Part shown: positions 1 through 5,412 of the stretch, piece by piece
Numbering within the stretch: position 1 is the first letter of the stretch
Layout of the letters: each line of letters opens with the position of its first letter
Assembly: GCA_900754535.1 (NCBI GenBank)
Contig: CAAEDF010000214.1
Location: 1 to 5,412 of the forward strand
From: Clostridia bacterium
GTDB lineage: Bacteria > Bacillota > Clostridia > Oscillospirales > CAG-382
Length of the DNA stretch: 5,412 nt
Direction of reading: 5' to 3'
The notes under the pieces: generated by a model
What the model was told of the DNA's origin: nothing
Database searches by the model: none
The model's input: the letters and a program-made list of their open reading frames with translations, nothing else
Position numbers and translations under genes: made by a program

Positions 1-41
1 CCGACAACGGCGCAAGATATCTGGCTCTTGCCGATTATTAA
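1..41 (+). CDS. Probable DNA topoisomerase IV/gyrase subunit B, C-terminal end (partial)
   Basis: Only the last 12 codons lie in the window. Reading from base 3 gives DNGARYLALADY and a TAA stop at 39-41. GyrB/ParE proteins usually end in a short tail of the form (I)E-x-N-A-(K/R)-Y-x-x-x-L-D-x after the TOPRIM region, and this peptide resembles that tail. The family would supply the ATPase and metal-binding TOPRIM half of a type IIA topoisomerase. The gene ends 28 bases before the A-subunit start, and a B-then-A gene order is the usual arrangement for both gyrase and topoisomerase IV. The assignment rests on a very short peptide plus this context. Another frame also stays open to a stop at 55-57, but its peptide resembles nothing I recognise. 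Confidence 0.55.
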   Translation, partial: DNGARYLALADY

Positions 42-55
42 AAGAACAACTGATT

Positions 56-63
56 AAGGAGAA
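56..63 (+). promoter_or_regulatory. Shine-Dalgarno site that fixes the TTG start of the topoisomerase A subunit
   Basis: The sequence AAGGAGAA ends six bases before the TTG at 70-72. An in-frame TAA at 55-57 closes the frame upstream, so no earlier start is possible. The next in-frame ATG codons (Met32, Met36) fall inside the conserved motif that opens the GyrA/ParC core, so TTG is the only start consistent with the family. Confidence 0.8.
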
Positions 64-69
64 TCGGAC

Positions 70-2298
70 TTGGCAGGAAGAAAACCCAAAGCTTCGGATA
101 ACGAAAAAAAGGCGGCTCCCGTAACGGATATAGGTATAGTCAACATCCTTGAGACCAACTATATGCCGTATGCGATGAGCGTCATAGTTTCGCGCGCCAT
201 ACCCGAGATAGACGGCTTCAAGCCGGCGCACAGGAAGCTGCTGTATACGATGTATAAAATGGGGCTTATGAACGGCCCGAAAACAAAATCGGCCAAGGTC
301 GTCGGGCAGACGATGATGCTCAACCCTCACGGCGACGCAGCGATATACGAAACGCTCGTGCGCCTTACCTCCGGCAAGGAGGCGCTTCTGCATCCGTTTG
401 TCGATTCAAAGGGCTCTTTCGGAAAGCAGTATTCGGATATGGCCTATGCCGCCTCGAGATATACCGAGGTGAAGCTTGCCCCGTTCTGCGAGGAGATCTT
501 TGACGGCATCGACAGGGACGCGGTCGACATGGTCGACAACTATGACGGCACCGTCAAGGAGCCCGCGATCCTTCCCGTAAGCTTCCCCAACGTGCTCGTC
601 TCTCCCAATACCGGCATCGCCGTCGGCATGGCAAGCAATATCTGTTCGTTCAACCTCGGCGAGATCTGCGACGTCACGTCGGCTTTTCTGAAAGACGAAA
701 ACATATCCGACGACGAGATATTGGATATCCTCAAGGCGCCGGATTTTTCCACCGGCGGACTTCTCTTGTACGACAGGGAAAAGCTTCGCGAGATTTACGC
801 TTCCGGCCGCGGCAGCTTCAAGGTCAGATGCAAATATAATTTCGACCGCTCCGCAAACCGTATCGAGATCACCGAGATACCTTACACCACTACCGCCGAA
901 AAGATAAAGGCCGCTGTCGTTTCTCTGGTGAAATCCGGCAAGATAAAGGAAATATCCGATATACGCGACGAAACCGACCTCAACGGGCTCAAGATCGCAA
1001 TAGACCTCAAGCGCGGCTCCGACTGTGAAAAGCTTATGGCAAGGCTCTATCGCCTTACCACGCTTGAAGACGATTTTTCGTGCAACTTCAACGTGCTTGT
1101 CGGCGGCACTCCCATGACTATGGGGATACGGGGGATCCTTGACGAATGGTGCGCGTTCAGGGTCGAGTGCCTCCGCCGCACTTTCGTGTATGACCTCGGC
1201 AAAAAGAACGACCGGCTCCACCTTCTGTACGGACTTAAAGAGATATTGCTCGACATCGATATGGCGATCTCGATAATACGCAACACCGAATCGGAAAAGG
1301 ACGTCGTCCCCAATCTTATGGCCGGTTTCGGTATAGACGAGATCCAGGCGGAATACGTTGCCGACATAAAGCTGCGCAATATAAACCGCGAGTATATAAT
1401 CAACCGCATAGGCGAAATAGAATCGCTTGAAAAAGAGATAGAGGAACTGAAGTCGCTCGTTTCGGACAGCGGGAAGATAAAGAAGGTCATAATCGCCCAG
1501 CTTCGTGAAATCAAGGCGAAATACGCCATGCCGAGAAAGACGTTCCTGCTTTATGAGGATGACGTTCCCGCCGAACAGCCCGTCGAGACCGTTGAGGACT
1601 ATCCGGTGGTTGCGTTCCTGTCAAAAGAGGGCTATTTCAAAAAATGCACTCTTTCCTCGCTTCGCGGAAACGACGTACAGAAGTTCAAGGAAAACGATTC
1701 GCTGCTGGACAGGTGGGAAGCGTCGAACGCGCAGGAAGTCATCTTCTTTACCAGCAAGGCGCAGGTGTATAAGGCTCATCTGTACGATTTTGAGGATTCA
1801 AAGGCGTCGCAGCTGGGAGAATACGTCGCCGCCAAGCTTTCGTTCGAGCAGGACGAACGCGTTATCGCCGCCTGCTGCATGAAGGATTATACGGGGCAGT
1901 TCGCCGTGTTTTTCGAAAACGGCAAGGCCGTCCGTATCCCGGCTTCCTCGTATGAGACAAAGACCAACAGGAAAAAGCTTATCAACGCGTTCTGGTCGGG
2001 TTCTCCCGCGGTCGCCGTATACAGATGCGGCTGCTGCGAAGAGTATCTGCTTATCTCAAGCGCTGCGCGCGCTTTGCTCGTGAACGAGTCGCAGATAGCC
2101 GAAAAGAGCACAAAAACCTCGTCAGGCTCGTTTGTGTTCACGCTCAAAAAGAACAATACGGTCGTCTCCGTGACGCCGTATACCGCTTCCTCGCCGCGCC
2201 TTGTCAAGGAAGCGAAGTACCGTAAATCGTCTTTGCCGTCCGCAGGAGTGGTGTTTGAGGATTACGACCCGGACATCACCCAGCAGACGCTGTTCTGA
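70..2298 (+). CDS. parC: Type IIA DNA topoisomerase subunit A (ParC/GyrA family, probably topoisomerase IV-like)
   Basis: This 742-residue protein is the DNA breakage-reunion subunit of a cytoplasmic type II topoisomerase, expected to work with the B subunit encoded just upstream to pass one duplex through another. A basic N-terminal extension (about residues 1-18) precedes the family opening motif YAMSVIVSRAIPEIDGFKPAHRK (31-55 region). The winged-helix domain carries NPHGD (85-89) and AASRYTE (127-133), with Tyr131 as the predicted catalytic tyrosine and Arg130 beside it. The tower motif LPVSFPNVLVSPNTGIAVGM lies at about 168-187, and the helical coiled-coil C-gate at about 360-480. From about 510 the protein shows four or five weak beta-pinwheel blades and no QRRGGKG-type GyrA box, which argues against canonical gyrase and for a ParC-like role. 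Length fits ParC (about 750) better than GyrA (over 800). Oddities are Ala90 at the usual quinolone-contact serine, Asn85 in place of a conserved His, and a C-terminal QQTLF. The family is certain; the parC symbol is less so. Confidence 0.92.
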   Translation: MAGRKPKASDNEKKAAPVTDIGIVNILETNYMPYAMSVIVSRAIPEIDGFKPAHRKLLYTMYKMGLMNGPKTKSAKVVGQTMMLNPHGDAAIYETLVRLTSGKEALLHPFVDSKGSFGKQYSDMAYAASRYTEVKLAPFCEEIFDGIDRDAVDMVDNYDGTVKEPAILPVSFPNVLVSPNTGIAVGMASNICSFNLGEICDVTSAFLKDENISDDEILDILKAPDFSTGGLLLYDREKLREIYASGRGSFKVRCKYNFDRSANRIEITEIPYTTTAEKIKAAVVSLVKSGKIKEISDIRDETDLNGLKIAIDLKRGSDCEKLMARLYRLTTLEDDFSCNFNVLVGGTPMTMGIRGILDEWCAFRVECLRRTFVYDLGKKNDRLHLLYGLKEILLDIDMAISIIRNTESEKDVVPNLMAGFGIDEIQAEYVADIKLRNINREYIINRIGEIESLEKEIEELKSLVSDSGKIKKVIIAQLREIKAKYAMPRKTFLLYEDDVPAEQPVETVEDYPVVAFLSKEGYFKKCTLSSLRGNDVQKFKENDSLLDRWEASNAQEVIFFTSKAQVYKAHLYDFEDSKASQLGEYVAAKLSFEQDERVIAACCMKDYTGQFAVFFENGKAVRIPASSYETKTNRKKLINAFWSGSPAVAVYRCGCCEEYLLISSAARALLVNESQIAEKSTKTSSGSFVFTLKKNNTVVSVTPYTASSPRLVKEAKYRKSSLPSAGVVFEDYDPDITQQTLF

Positions 2299-2326
2299 GA
2301 GCCCGTATCCGACAATGATTTTTTCC

Positions 2327-2339
2327 AGGAGAAGGTGAT
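2327..2339 (+). promoter_or_regulatory. Double Shine-Dalgarno region before gdpP
   Basis: Two purine-rich elements lie side by side: AGGAG (2327-2331) and AAGGTGAT (2332-2339). The second ends five bases before the GTG at 2345. The first ends six bases before an ATG at 2338 that opens an eight-codon frame (MNREKPS then stop, 2338-2361) overlapping the GTG. An in-frame TGA at 2339-2341 blocks any upstream extension of the long frame, so GTG 2345 is the first possible start of the gdpP product and puts the two predicted membrane helices at the N-terminus as the family requires. Confidence 0.65.
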
Positions 2340-2344
2340 GAACC

Positions 2345-4342
2345 GTGAAAAGCCCTCTTAATTCTCTGCACCTCAGGCTTGTGGGGATGTTTGGCGTTTT
2401 TGCCCTTTCCGCCGTGACGTTTATTGCTTTTTCAAACGATATGAAAGCAGGCGTATTCTGCGCGGCCATAACGCTGTGTTATCTTATAATGCTCGGCGTG
2501 CTGTATATTATTTCACGCCGATCCGTATCACCCGATATGCCGGGCTCAGGCCTTTCGTCGCTGACGATAGATTTCCTTTCAAGGCTGGATTCGCCGGTTC
2601 TGCTGATATCGGACGAGGATACGGTGGCGTGGTATAACAGGGCTTTTTCCCTTCTTTCCGCGTCCGGCGCAAAATACGGGGCACATTGCGGCACGCTGCT
2701 TGAAGGCGTGCTTACGCTCGACCGCATCAAGGCGAAGGAGGGGATAGGGGACGCGTCCCCGATTACGATAGAGATCTCCGGAAAGACCTATTCGGTGTCC
2801 TGCTATAAAACGGAGGTATCAAAAAAAGATTATTATCTTACCATCTGGAACGATATTTCCGAGCTTTCCCTCGCGCGCAGGCAGCTTAAGGACAGAAATG
2901 TGCTTGTTTGCTATATAGTGGTTGACAATATGTCCGAAATAACACAGGGCATCCAGGACAGCTACCGGGAGTCGAGCGCGAAGATAGGCGCGATACTCGG
3001 AGAATGGGCGGCTTCGCTTGACGGTATAATCAAGGAATACGAACGCGATAAATACATCCTTCTGTTTGAGGAACGCCATATGCCGGAGCTTCTTGCCGGT
3101 AAATTTGAAATACTTGACAGGATAAATTCCGCAGGCAGCGCGGATTTCGGTGTTCCGCTCACGGTTTCCATAGGACTTGCGCAGATAGACGGAAAGCTGA
3201 CCGAAAAGGAAGCCGGCGCCAAGATATCGCTGCAGCTTGCGCTTCAGCGCGGCGGCGCCCAGGCGGTAGTCAAAACGGCCTCCGGAAGCGATGTGTACGG
3301 CGGTCGTACGAAATCCGTCCAGAAACAGACGAAGATCCGTTCGCGCGTGATAGCGGGAGAACTGGTCAACGAAATGCGCTCAAGCAGCAACGTGCTTGTG
3401 TTCGGACATAAGAACGCCGATTTTGACTCTGTCGCCGCCTGCGTCGGCATCGCGCGCCTTGCCATGTATAACGGCATCAAGGTGAATATAATAGTAAGCG
3501 AAAACGATCAGGCTGTGGCTACCGCAAAGCATATCCTGTCGCCGCTGCCCGAATACCGCGACGTGTTTGTGGACAACGTAAGCGGTCAGGAGCTTTTGCT
3601 TCCGACGTCTCTTGTGGTTGTGACCGACGTTTCCAACGCTGATATCTTTCAGTCTCCGGAAGTGTTCAATAATTCCCAGCGCGTGGTCATTATAGATCAC
3701 CACCGTCAGGCCAAGGAGTTCGAAAAGCCTCTGCTTATCTCGTATATAGAGCCTACAGCTTCTTCGTCGGCAGAGCTTATAAGCGAGATCCTTGAATATT
3801 CGCTCCCGCCGTCGTCTCTGTGCAAGGAGGAGGCCGAGCTTTTGTTTGCGGGCATACTGCTTGACACTCAGCGTTTTTCGCGAAACACGGGGATTCGCAC
3901 CTTCGGCGCGGCGGTGTATCTGAGAAGCGAGGGCGGAAACCCGGGCTCCGCGCAGTCGCTGTTCAAATACGGAGTAAGCGAATTCATGAAGATCGCCGTG
4001 CTTGAATCAAGCGTGATAATTTTCCGGGGCATAATCGCCATATCGCAGTATGACGTAGACAACGACGAGGAAAACAGAGTCATCGCCGCACAGGCCGCCA
4101 ACCGGATGCTGGGCATAGAAAATATAAAGGCGTCGTTTGTGCTTGCGCTTGTCGGCGACGCGATACACGTATCGGCAAGGTCGGACGGCTCGATAAATGT
4201 TTCGCTGATACTTGAAAAGCTTAAAGGCGGCGGACATTTCGATATGGCAGGCGCGCGGCTTACAGGCGTTTCAATGAAGCAGGCGCTTATAATGCTGCGC
4301 GAATCAATAGTGGAGTATCTCGATTCGGGAAACAGGCTGTGA
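2345..4342 (+). CDS. gdpP: GdpP-like membrane c-di-AMP phosphodiesterase (DHH-DHHA1 family)
   Basis: This 665-residue protein has the GdpP (YybT) layout and length. Two hydrophobic helices (about 11-30 and 35-56) anchor it in the membrane. A PAS-like segment follows (about 75-160, with LDSPVLLISDED), then a degenerate GGDEF domain (about 175-315) that lacks a GGDEF signature but keeps the fold marker SIGLAQID (275-282). The catalytic DHH domain spans about 345-510: GHKNADFDSV gives His355, Asp359 and Asp361, then Asp428, the DHH box Asp451-His452-His453, and LLDTQRFS with Asp507. DHHA1 follows (about 570-655) with GGGHFDMAGA at 628-637. All predicted Mn2+ ligands are present, so hydrolysis of c-di-AMP to pApA is the expected activity. 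In characterised relatives the PAS domain binds heme and ppGpp inhibits the enzyme; neither can be read from this sequence. The motif around Asp428 (TDVSNADI) differs from the usual DTHRPS-like form. The gene starts 46 bases after the topoisomerase gene and sits before rplI and dnaB, as in many Firmicutes. Confidence 0.93.
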   Translation: MKSPLNSLHLRLVGMFGVFALSAVTFIAFSNDMKAGVFCAAITLCYLIMLGVLYIISRRSVSPDMPGSGLSSLTIDFLSRLDSPVLLISDEDTVAWYNRAFSLLSASGAKYGAHCGTLLEGVLTLDRIKAKEGIGDASPITIEISGKTYSVSCYKTEVSKKDYYLTIWNDISELSLARRQLKDRNVLVCYIVVDNMSEITQGIQDSYRESSAKIGAILGEWAASLDGIIKEYERDKYILLFEERHMPELLAGKFEILDRINSAGSADFGVPLTVSIGLAQIDGKLTEKEAGAKISLQLALQRGGAQAVVKTASGSDVYGGRTKSVQKQTKIRSRVIAGELVNEMRSSSNVLVFGHKNADFDSVAACVGIARLAMYNGIKVNIIVSENDQAVATAKHILSPLPEYRDVFVDNVSGQELLLPTSLVVVTDVSNADIFQSPEVFNNSQRVVIIDHHRQAKEFEKPLLISYIEPTASSSAELISEILEYSLPPSSLCKEEAELLFAGILLDTQRFSRNTGIRTFGAAVYLRSEGGNPGSAQSLFKYGVSEFMKIAVLESSVIIFRGIIAISQYDVDNDEENRVIAAQAANRMLGIENIKASFVLALVGDAIHVSARSDGSINVSLILEKLKGGGHFDMAGARLTGVSMKQALIMLRESIVEYLDSGNRL

Positions 4343-4368
4343 AATACCGGCATCTGTTCCCGTCCGAG
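4319..4368 (+). other. Imperfect stem-loop spanning the gdpP stop codon
   Basis: The left arm is CTCG (4319-4322), a three-base interruption, CGGGAA (4326-4331), a bulged A, and CAG (4333-4335). The right arm is CTG (4354-4356), TTCCCG (4357-4362), a two-base interruption and CGAG (4365-4368). The arms give 13 base pairs around an 18-base loop that holds the gdpP TGA (4340-4342). No T-run follows, so it does not look like an intrinsic terminator. It might be a processing or mRNA-stability element between gdpP and rplI, or chance. No folding energy was computed. Confidence 0.4.
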
Positions 4369-4407
4369 CCGATTATCTGTTAAATCGATTGAAAGGAAGA
4401 AACGAAA

Positions 4408-4851
4408 ATGAAAATAGTATTGCTTGAAGACGTAAAGGGCCTTGGAAAAAAAGGCGATATCGTCAATGCATCCGACGGATACGCCCGCAATTTCCTTTTT
4501 CCGAAAGGGCTTGCCCGCAATGCGGACGCTCAGGCTCTCAACGATATAAAAAACAAAAAGGATTCCGAGGAAAACCGCAAAAGGGAAGAGAAGGCCGCGG
4601 CATCGGCTCTTGCCGAAAAGCTTGACGGCGCCGTAATCGAGCTTACGGCCCCGGGCGCGGACGACGGCCGGCTCTACGGCGCGGTCACCGCAAAGGATAT
4701 AGCCGATAAGATATCGGAGAAATACGGCATTGCCGCCGACAAGCGAAAGATAGTGCTTGCGGATCCCATCAAGTCTTTCGGCGAATACAAAATAGAGATA
4801 AAGCTTTATCCTGGTATAAGCTCAAAGATAACCCTTCGAGTAAACAAATGA
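4408..4851 (+). CDS. rplI: Large-subunit ribosomal protein bL9
   Basis: This is a complete 147-residue bL9, a protein of the 50S subunit that binds 23S rRNA near the base of the L1 stalk and helps maintain reading frame. The N-terminal RNA-binding domain carries the family signature [20 protein letters not shown] (13-32), following [14 protein letters not shown] long charged, lysine- and glutamate-rich connecting helix covers about 41-75. The C-terminal domain shows [14 protein letters not shown] (87-100), [23 protein letters not shown] in the 111-133 region, and a final strand ending TLRVNK. Length is typical (about 147-150). The ATG start is preceded by AAAGGA (4392-4397) about ten bases upstream. 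It lies 65 bases after gdpP and 38 before dnaB, a conserved Firmicutes order, and is probably co-transcribed with both. Confidence 0.97.
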   Translation: MKIVLLEDVKGLGKKGDIVNASDGYARNFLFPKGLARNADAQALNDIKNKKDSEENRKREEKAAASALAEKLDGAVIELTAPGADDGRLYGAVTAKDIADKISEKYGIAADKRKIVLADPIKSFGEYKIEIKLYPGISSKITLRVNK

Positions 4852-4870
4852 TTTTTTGTCAAAAATATCA
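4849..4870 (+). other. AT-rich inverted repeat overlapping the rplI stop codon
   Basis: TGAT plus five T (4849-4857) pairs with five A (4861-4865), a bulged T and ATCA (4867-4870) around a three-base GTC loop. The TGA stop of rplI forms the start of the left arm. The stem is almost entirely A-T pairs and has no T-run after it, so it is weak as RNA and is not a convincing terminator. On the opposite strand it reads much the same because it is near-palindromic. Confidence 0.3.
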
Positions 4871-4875
4871 ATGAC

Positions 4876-4881
4876 GGAGTG
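4876..4881 (+). promoter_or_regulatory. Shine-Dalgarno site for dnaB
   Basis: GGAGTG, whose GGAG ends ten bases before the ATG at 4890-4892, supports that start. An earlier ATG at 4871 is in another frame, ends after ten codons at 4901-4903, and has no purine-rich site ahead of it. Confidence 0.6.
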
Positions 4882-4889
4882 CTTTTGCC

Positions 4890-5412
4890 ATGGCAGAGTT
4901 TGACTTATTGAGGCAGATGCCGCATTCCCAGGAGGCCGAGCAGGCGCTTTTGGGCGCCGTGCTGCTCAATCCCGAAAAATTTGACGAGATCGTCTTTCTT
5001 AAACCGGAGTATTTTTTTCAGGAACAGCACAGGCAGATATACATCGCCATGCTGGACATGTATAACAATAACCGCTCTATCGAAGCGGTCAATCTGGTCG
5101 ATACGCTCACAAAGCTGAACCTTTATACCGACGGCAGCGCTTTCAAATATCTGAAGCTTCTTTGCGACACGGCAAGCGAAACGCTCAATGTCGCGGAATG
5201 TGCTTCCATAATCCGCGATAAGGCGCTGCTGCGCGCTCTCATCGAGGAGATAAGGGATATTTCCGAAGAGGCCTATTCCGAGGTCGGCGGAGCGGACGCC
5301 ATACTTGCCGAGGCGGAAAAAAGGATCTTTGCAATAGCGGAAAACAAATTTGACCTCAGCATGGCGAGGATCTCCGATGTCCTGCGCTCCAACCTCGCGC
5401 TCCTCGAGCAGC
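4890..5412 (+). CDS. dnaB: Replicative DNA helicase DnaB, N-terminal part (runs off the window)
   Basis: The first 174 codons are present and the frame is open to the window edge. The product opens with PHSQEAEQALLGAVLLNPEK (11-30), the hallmark start of the DnaB N-terminal domain, the part that forms the collar of the hexamer and contacts DnaG primase. YFFQEQHRQIY (41-51), SIIRDKALLRALIEEIRDIS (106-125) and EAEKRIFAIAENK (141-153) match later conserved stretches of the same domain. The segment ISDVLRSNLALLEQ (161-174) is where the linker into the RecA-like ATPase domain begins. The Walker A and B motifs lie beyond the window, so helicase activity cannot be judged here, and about 270-300 residues are missing compared with the usual 440-470. 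DnaB unwinds DNA at the fork on the lagging-strand template. The usual VGG-x-x-YL turn is replaced by TDGSAFKYL (80-88), a mild divergence. The gene follows rplI by 38 bases. Confidence 0.95.
   Translation, partial: MAEFDLLRQMPHSQEAEQALLGAVLLNPEKFDEIVFLKPEYFFQEQHRQIYIAMLDMYNNNRSIEAVNLVDTLTKLNLYTDGSAFKYLKLLCDTASETLNVAECASIIRDKALLRALIEEIRDISEEAYSEVGGADAILAEAEKRIFAIAENKFDLSMARISDVLRSNLALLEQ

Noticed and set aside
406..1221. A 271-codon open frame on the minus strand inside the topoisomerase gene
   Set aside because: It lies wholly antisense to a well-conserved gene, its product has no recognisable motif, and such frames follow from the codon bias of the plus-strand gene.
2318..2326. A T-run in the gap after the topoisomerase gene, as a possible terminator
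   Set aside because: No stem of useful length precedes the T-run, and it sits directly against the gdpP ribosome binding site.
2122..2469. A 115-codon minus-strand frame crossing the gap between the topoisomerase gene and gdpP
   Set aside because: It overlaps the coding ends of both genes, and I see no ribosome binding site or conserved motif to support it.
2922..2927. TTGACA like a -35 box inside gdpP (another at 3114-3119)
   Set aside because: Neither copy has a TATAAT-like -10 at 16-18 bases, and both lie in conserved coding sequence.
3487..3492. A perfect TATAAT inside gdpP
   Set aside because: No -35-like hexamer stands at the right distance; it arises from Asn-Ile-Ile codons using ATA.
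3868..4353. A 161-codon open frame on the minus strand over the end of gdpP
   Set aside because: It is antisense to the conserved DHHA1 region, is serine/isoleucine-rich in the way shadow frames are, and has no family resemblance.
4871..4903. A ten-codon frame (MTECFCHGRV) overlapping the dnaB start
   Set aside because: No Shine-Dalgarno site precedes it, and its body contains the dnaB ribosome binding site, so it looks like chance.
1..5412. CRISPR array, tandem repeats, transposase, tRNA, riboswitch (including a c-di-AMP ydaO-type near gdpP)
   Set aside because: No repeated units, terminal repeats, tRNA-like cloverleaf or room for a riboswitch: all gaps between genes are 65 bases or shorter.

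Overview
The window is a compact stretch of bacterial housekeeping genes, all on the + strand: the last codons of a probable type IIA topoisomerase B subunit, a complete ParC/GyrA-family A subunit, a complete GdpP-type c-di-AMP phosphodiesterase, ribosomal protein bL9 (rplI), and the first 174 codons of the replicative helicase dnaB. The gdpP-rplI-dnaB order is typical of Firmicutes. Placing a topoisomerase B/A pair directly upstream, together with the sequence style (balanced to slightly GC-rich by eye, heavy use of ATA for isoleucine, TTG and GTG starts, purine-rich Shine-Dalgarno sites), suggests an uncultured or gut Clostridia lineage, perhaps Oscillospirales-like. The taxonomic call is inference only.

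Layout: 1-41 is the 3' end of the B subunit. 70-2298 is the A subunit, with a TTG start, catalytic Tyr131 and a degenerate C-terminal domain without a GyrA box. 2345-4342 is the GdpP-like protein, with a GTG start, two membrane helices, a PAS-like region, a degenerate GGDEF domain, and DHH and DHHA1 domains. 4408-4851 is rplI. From 4890 to the window edge is dnaB. The gaps are 28, 46, 65 and 38 bases, so no stretch over 300 bases lacks a gene. I see no convincing sigma-70 promoter and no GC-rich hairpin followed by a T-run, so the five genes may be one transcription unit that continues beyond both edges.

Functionally the cluster joins DNA decatenation or supercoil removal, turnover of the second messenger c-di-AMP, the ribosome, and replication fork unwinding. 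I see no mobile element, CRISPR array, tRNA, rRNA or defence system, and no evidence of a wholly new system. The points worth a second look are details within known families: a QxxLF sliding-clamp-like motif at the extreme C-terminus of the topoisomerase A subunit, an alanine at the quinolone-contact serine position and Asn in place of the first His of the HPHGD motif in the same protein, a diverged third motif in the GdpP DHH domain, an imperfect stem-loop spanning the gdpP stop codon, and an overlapping mini-ORF with its own Shine-Dalgarno at the gdpP start.
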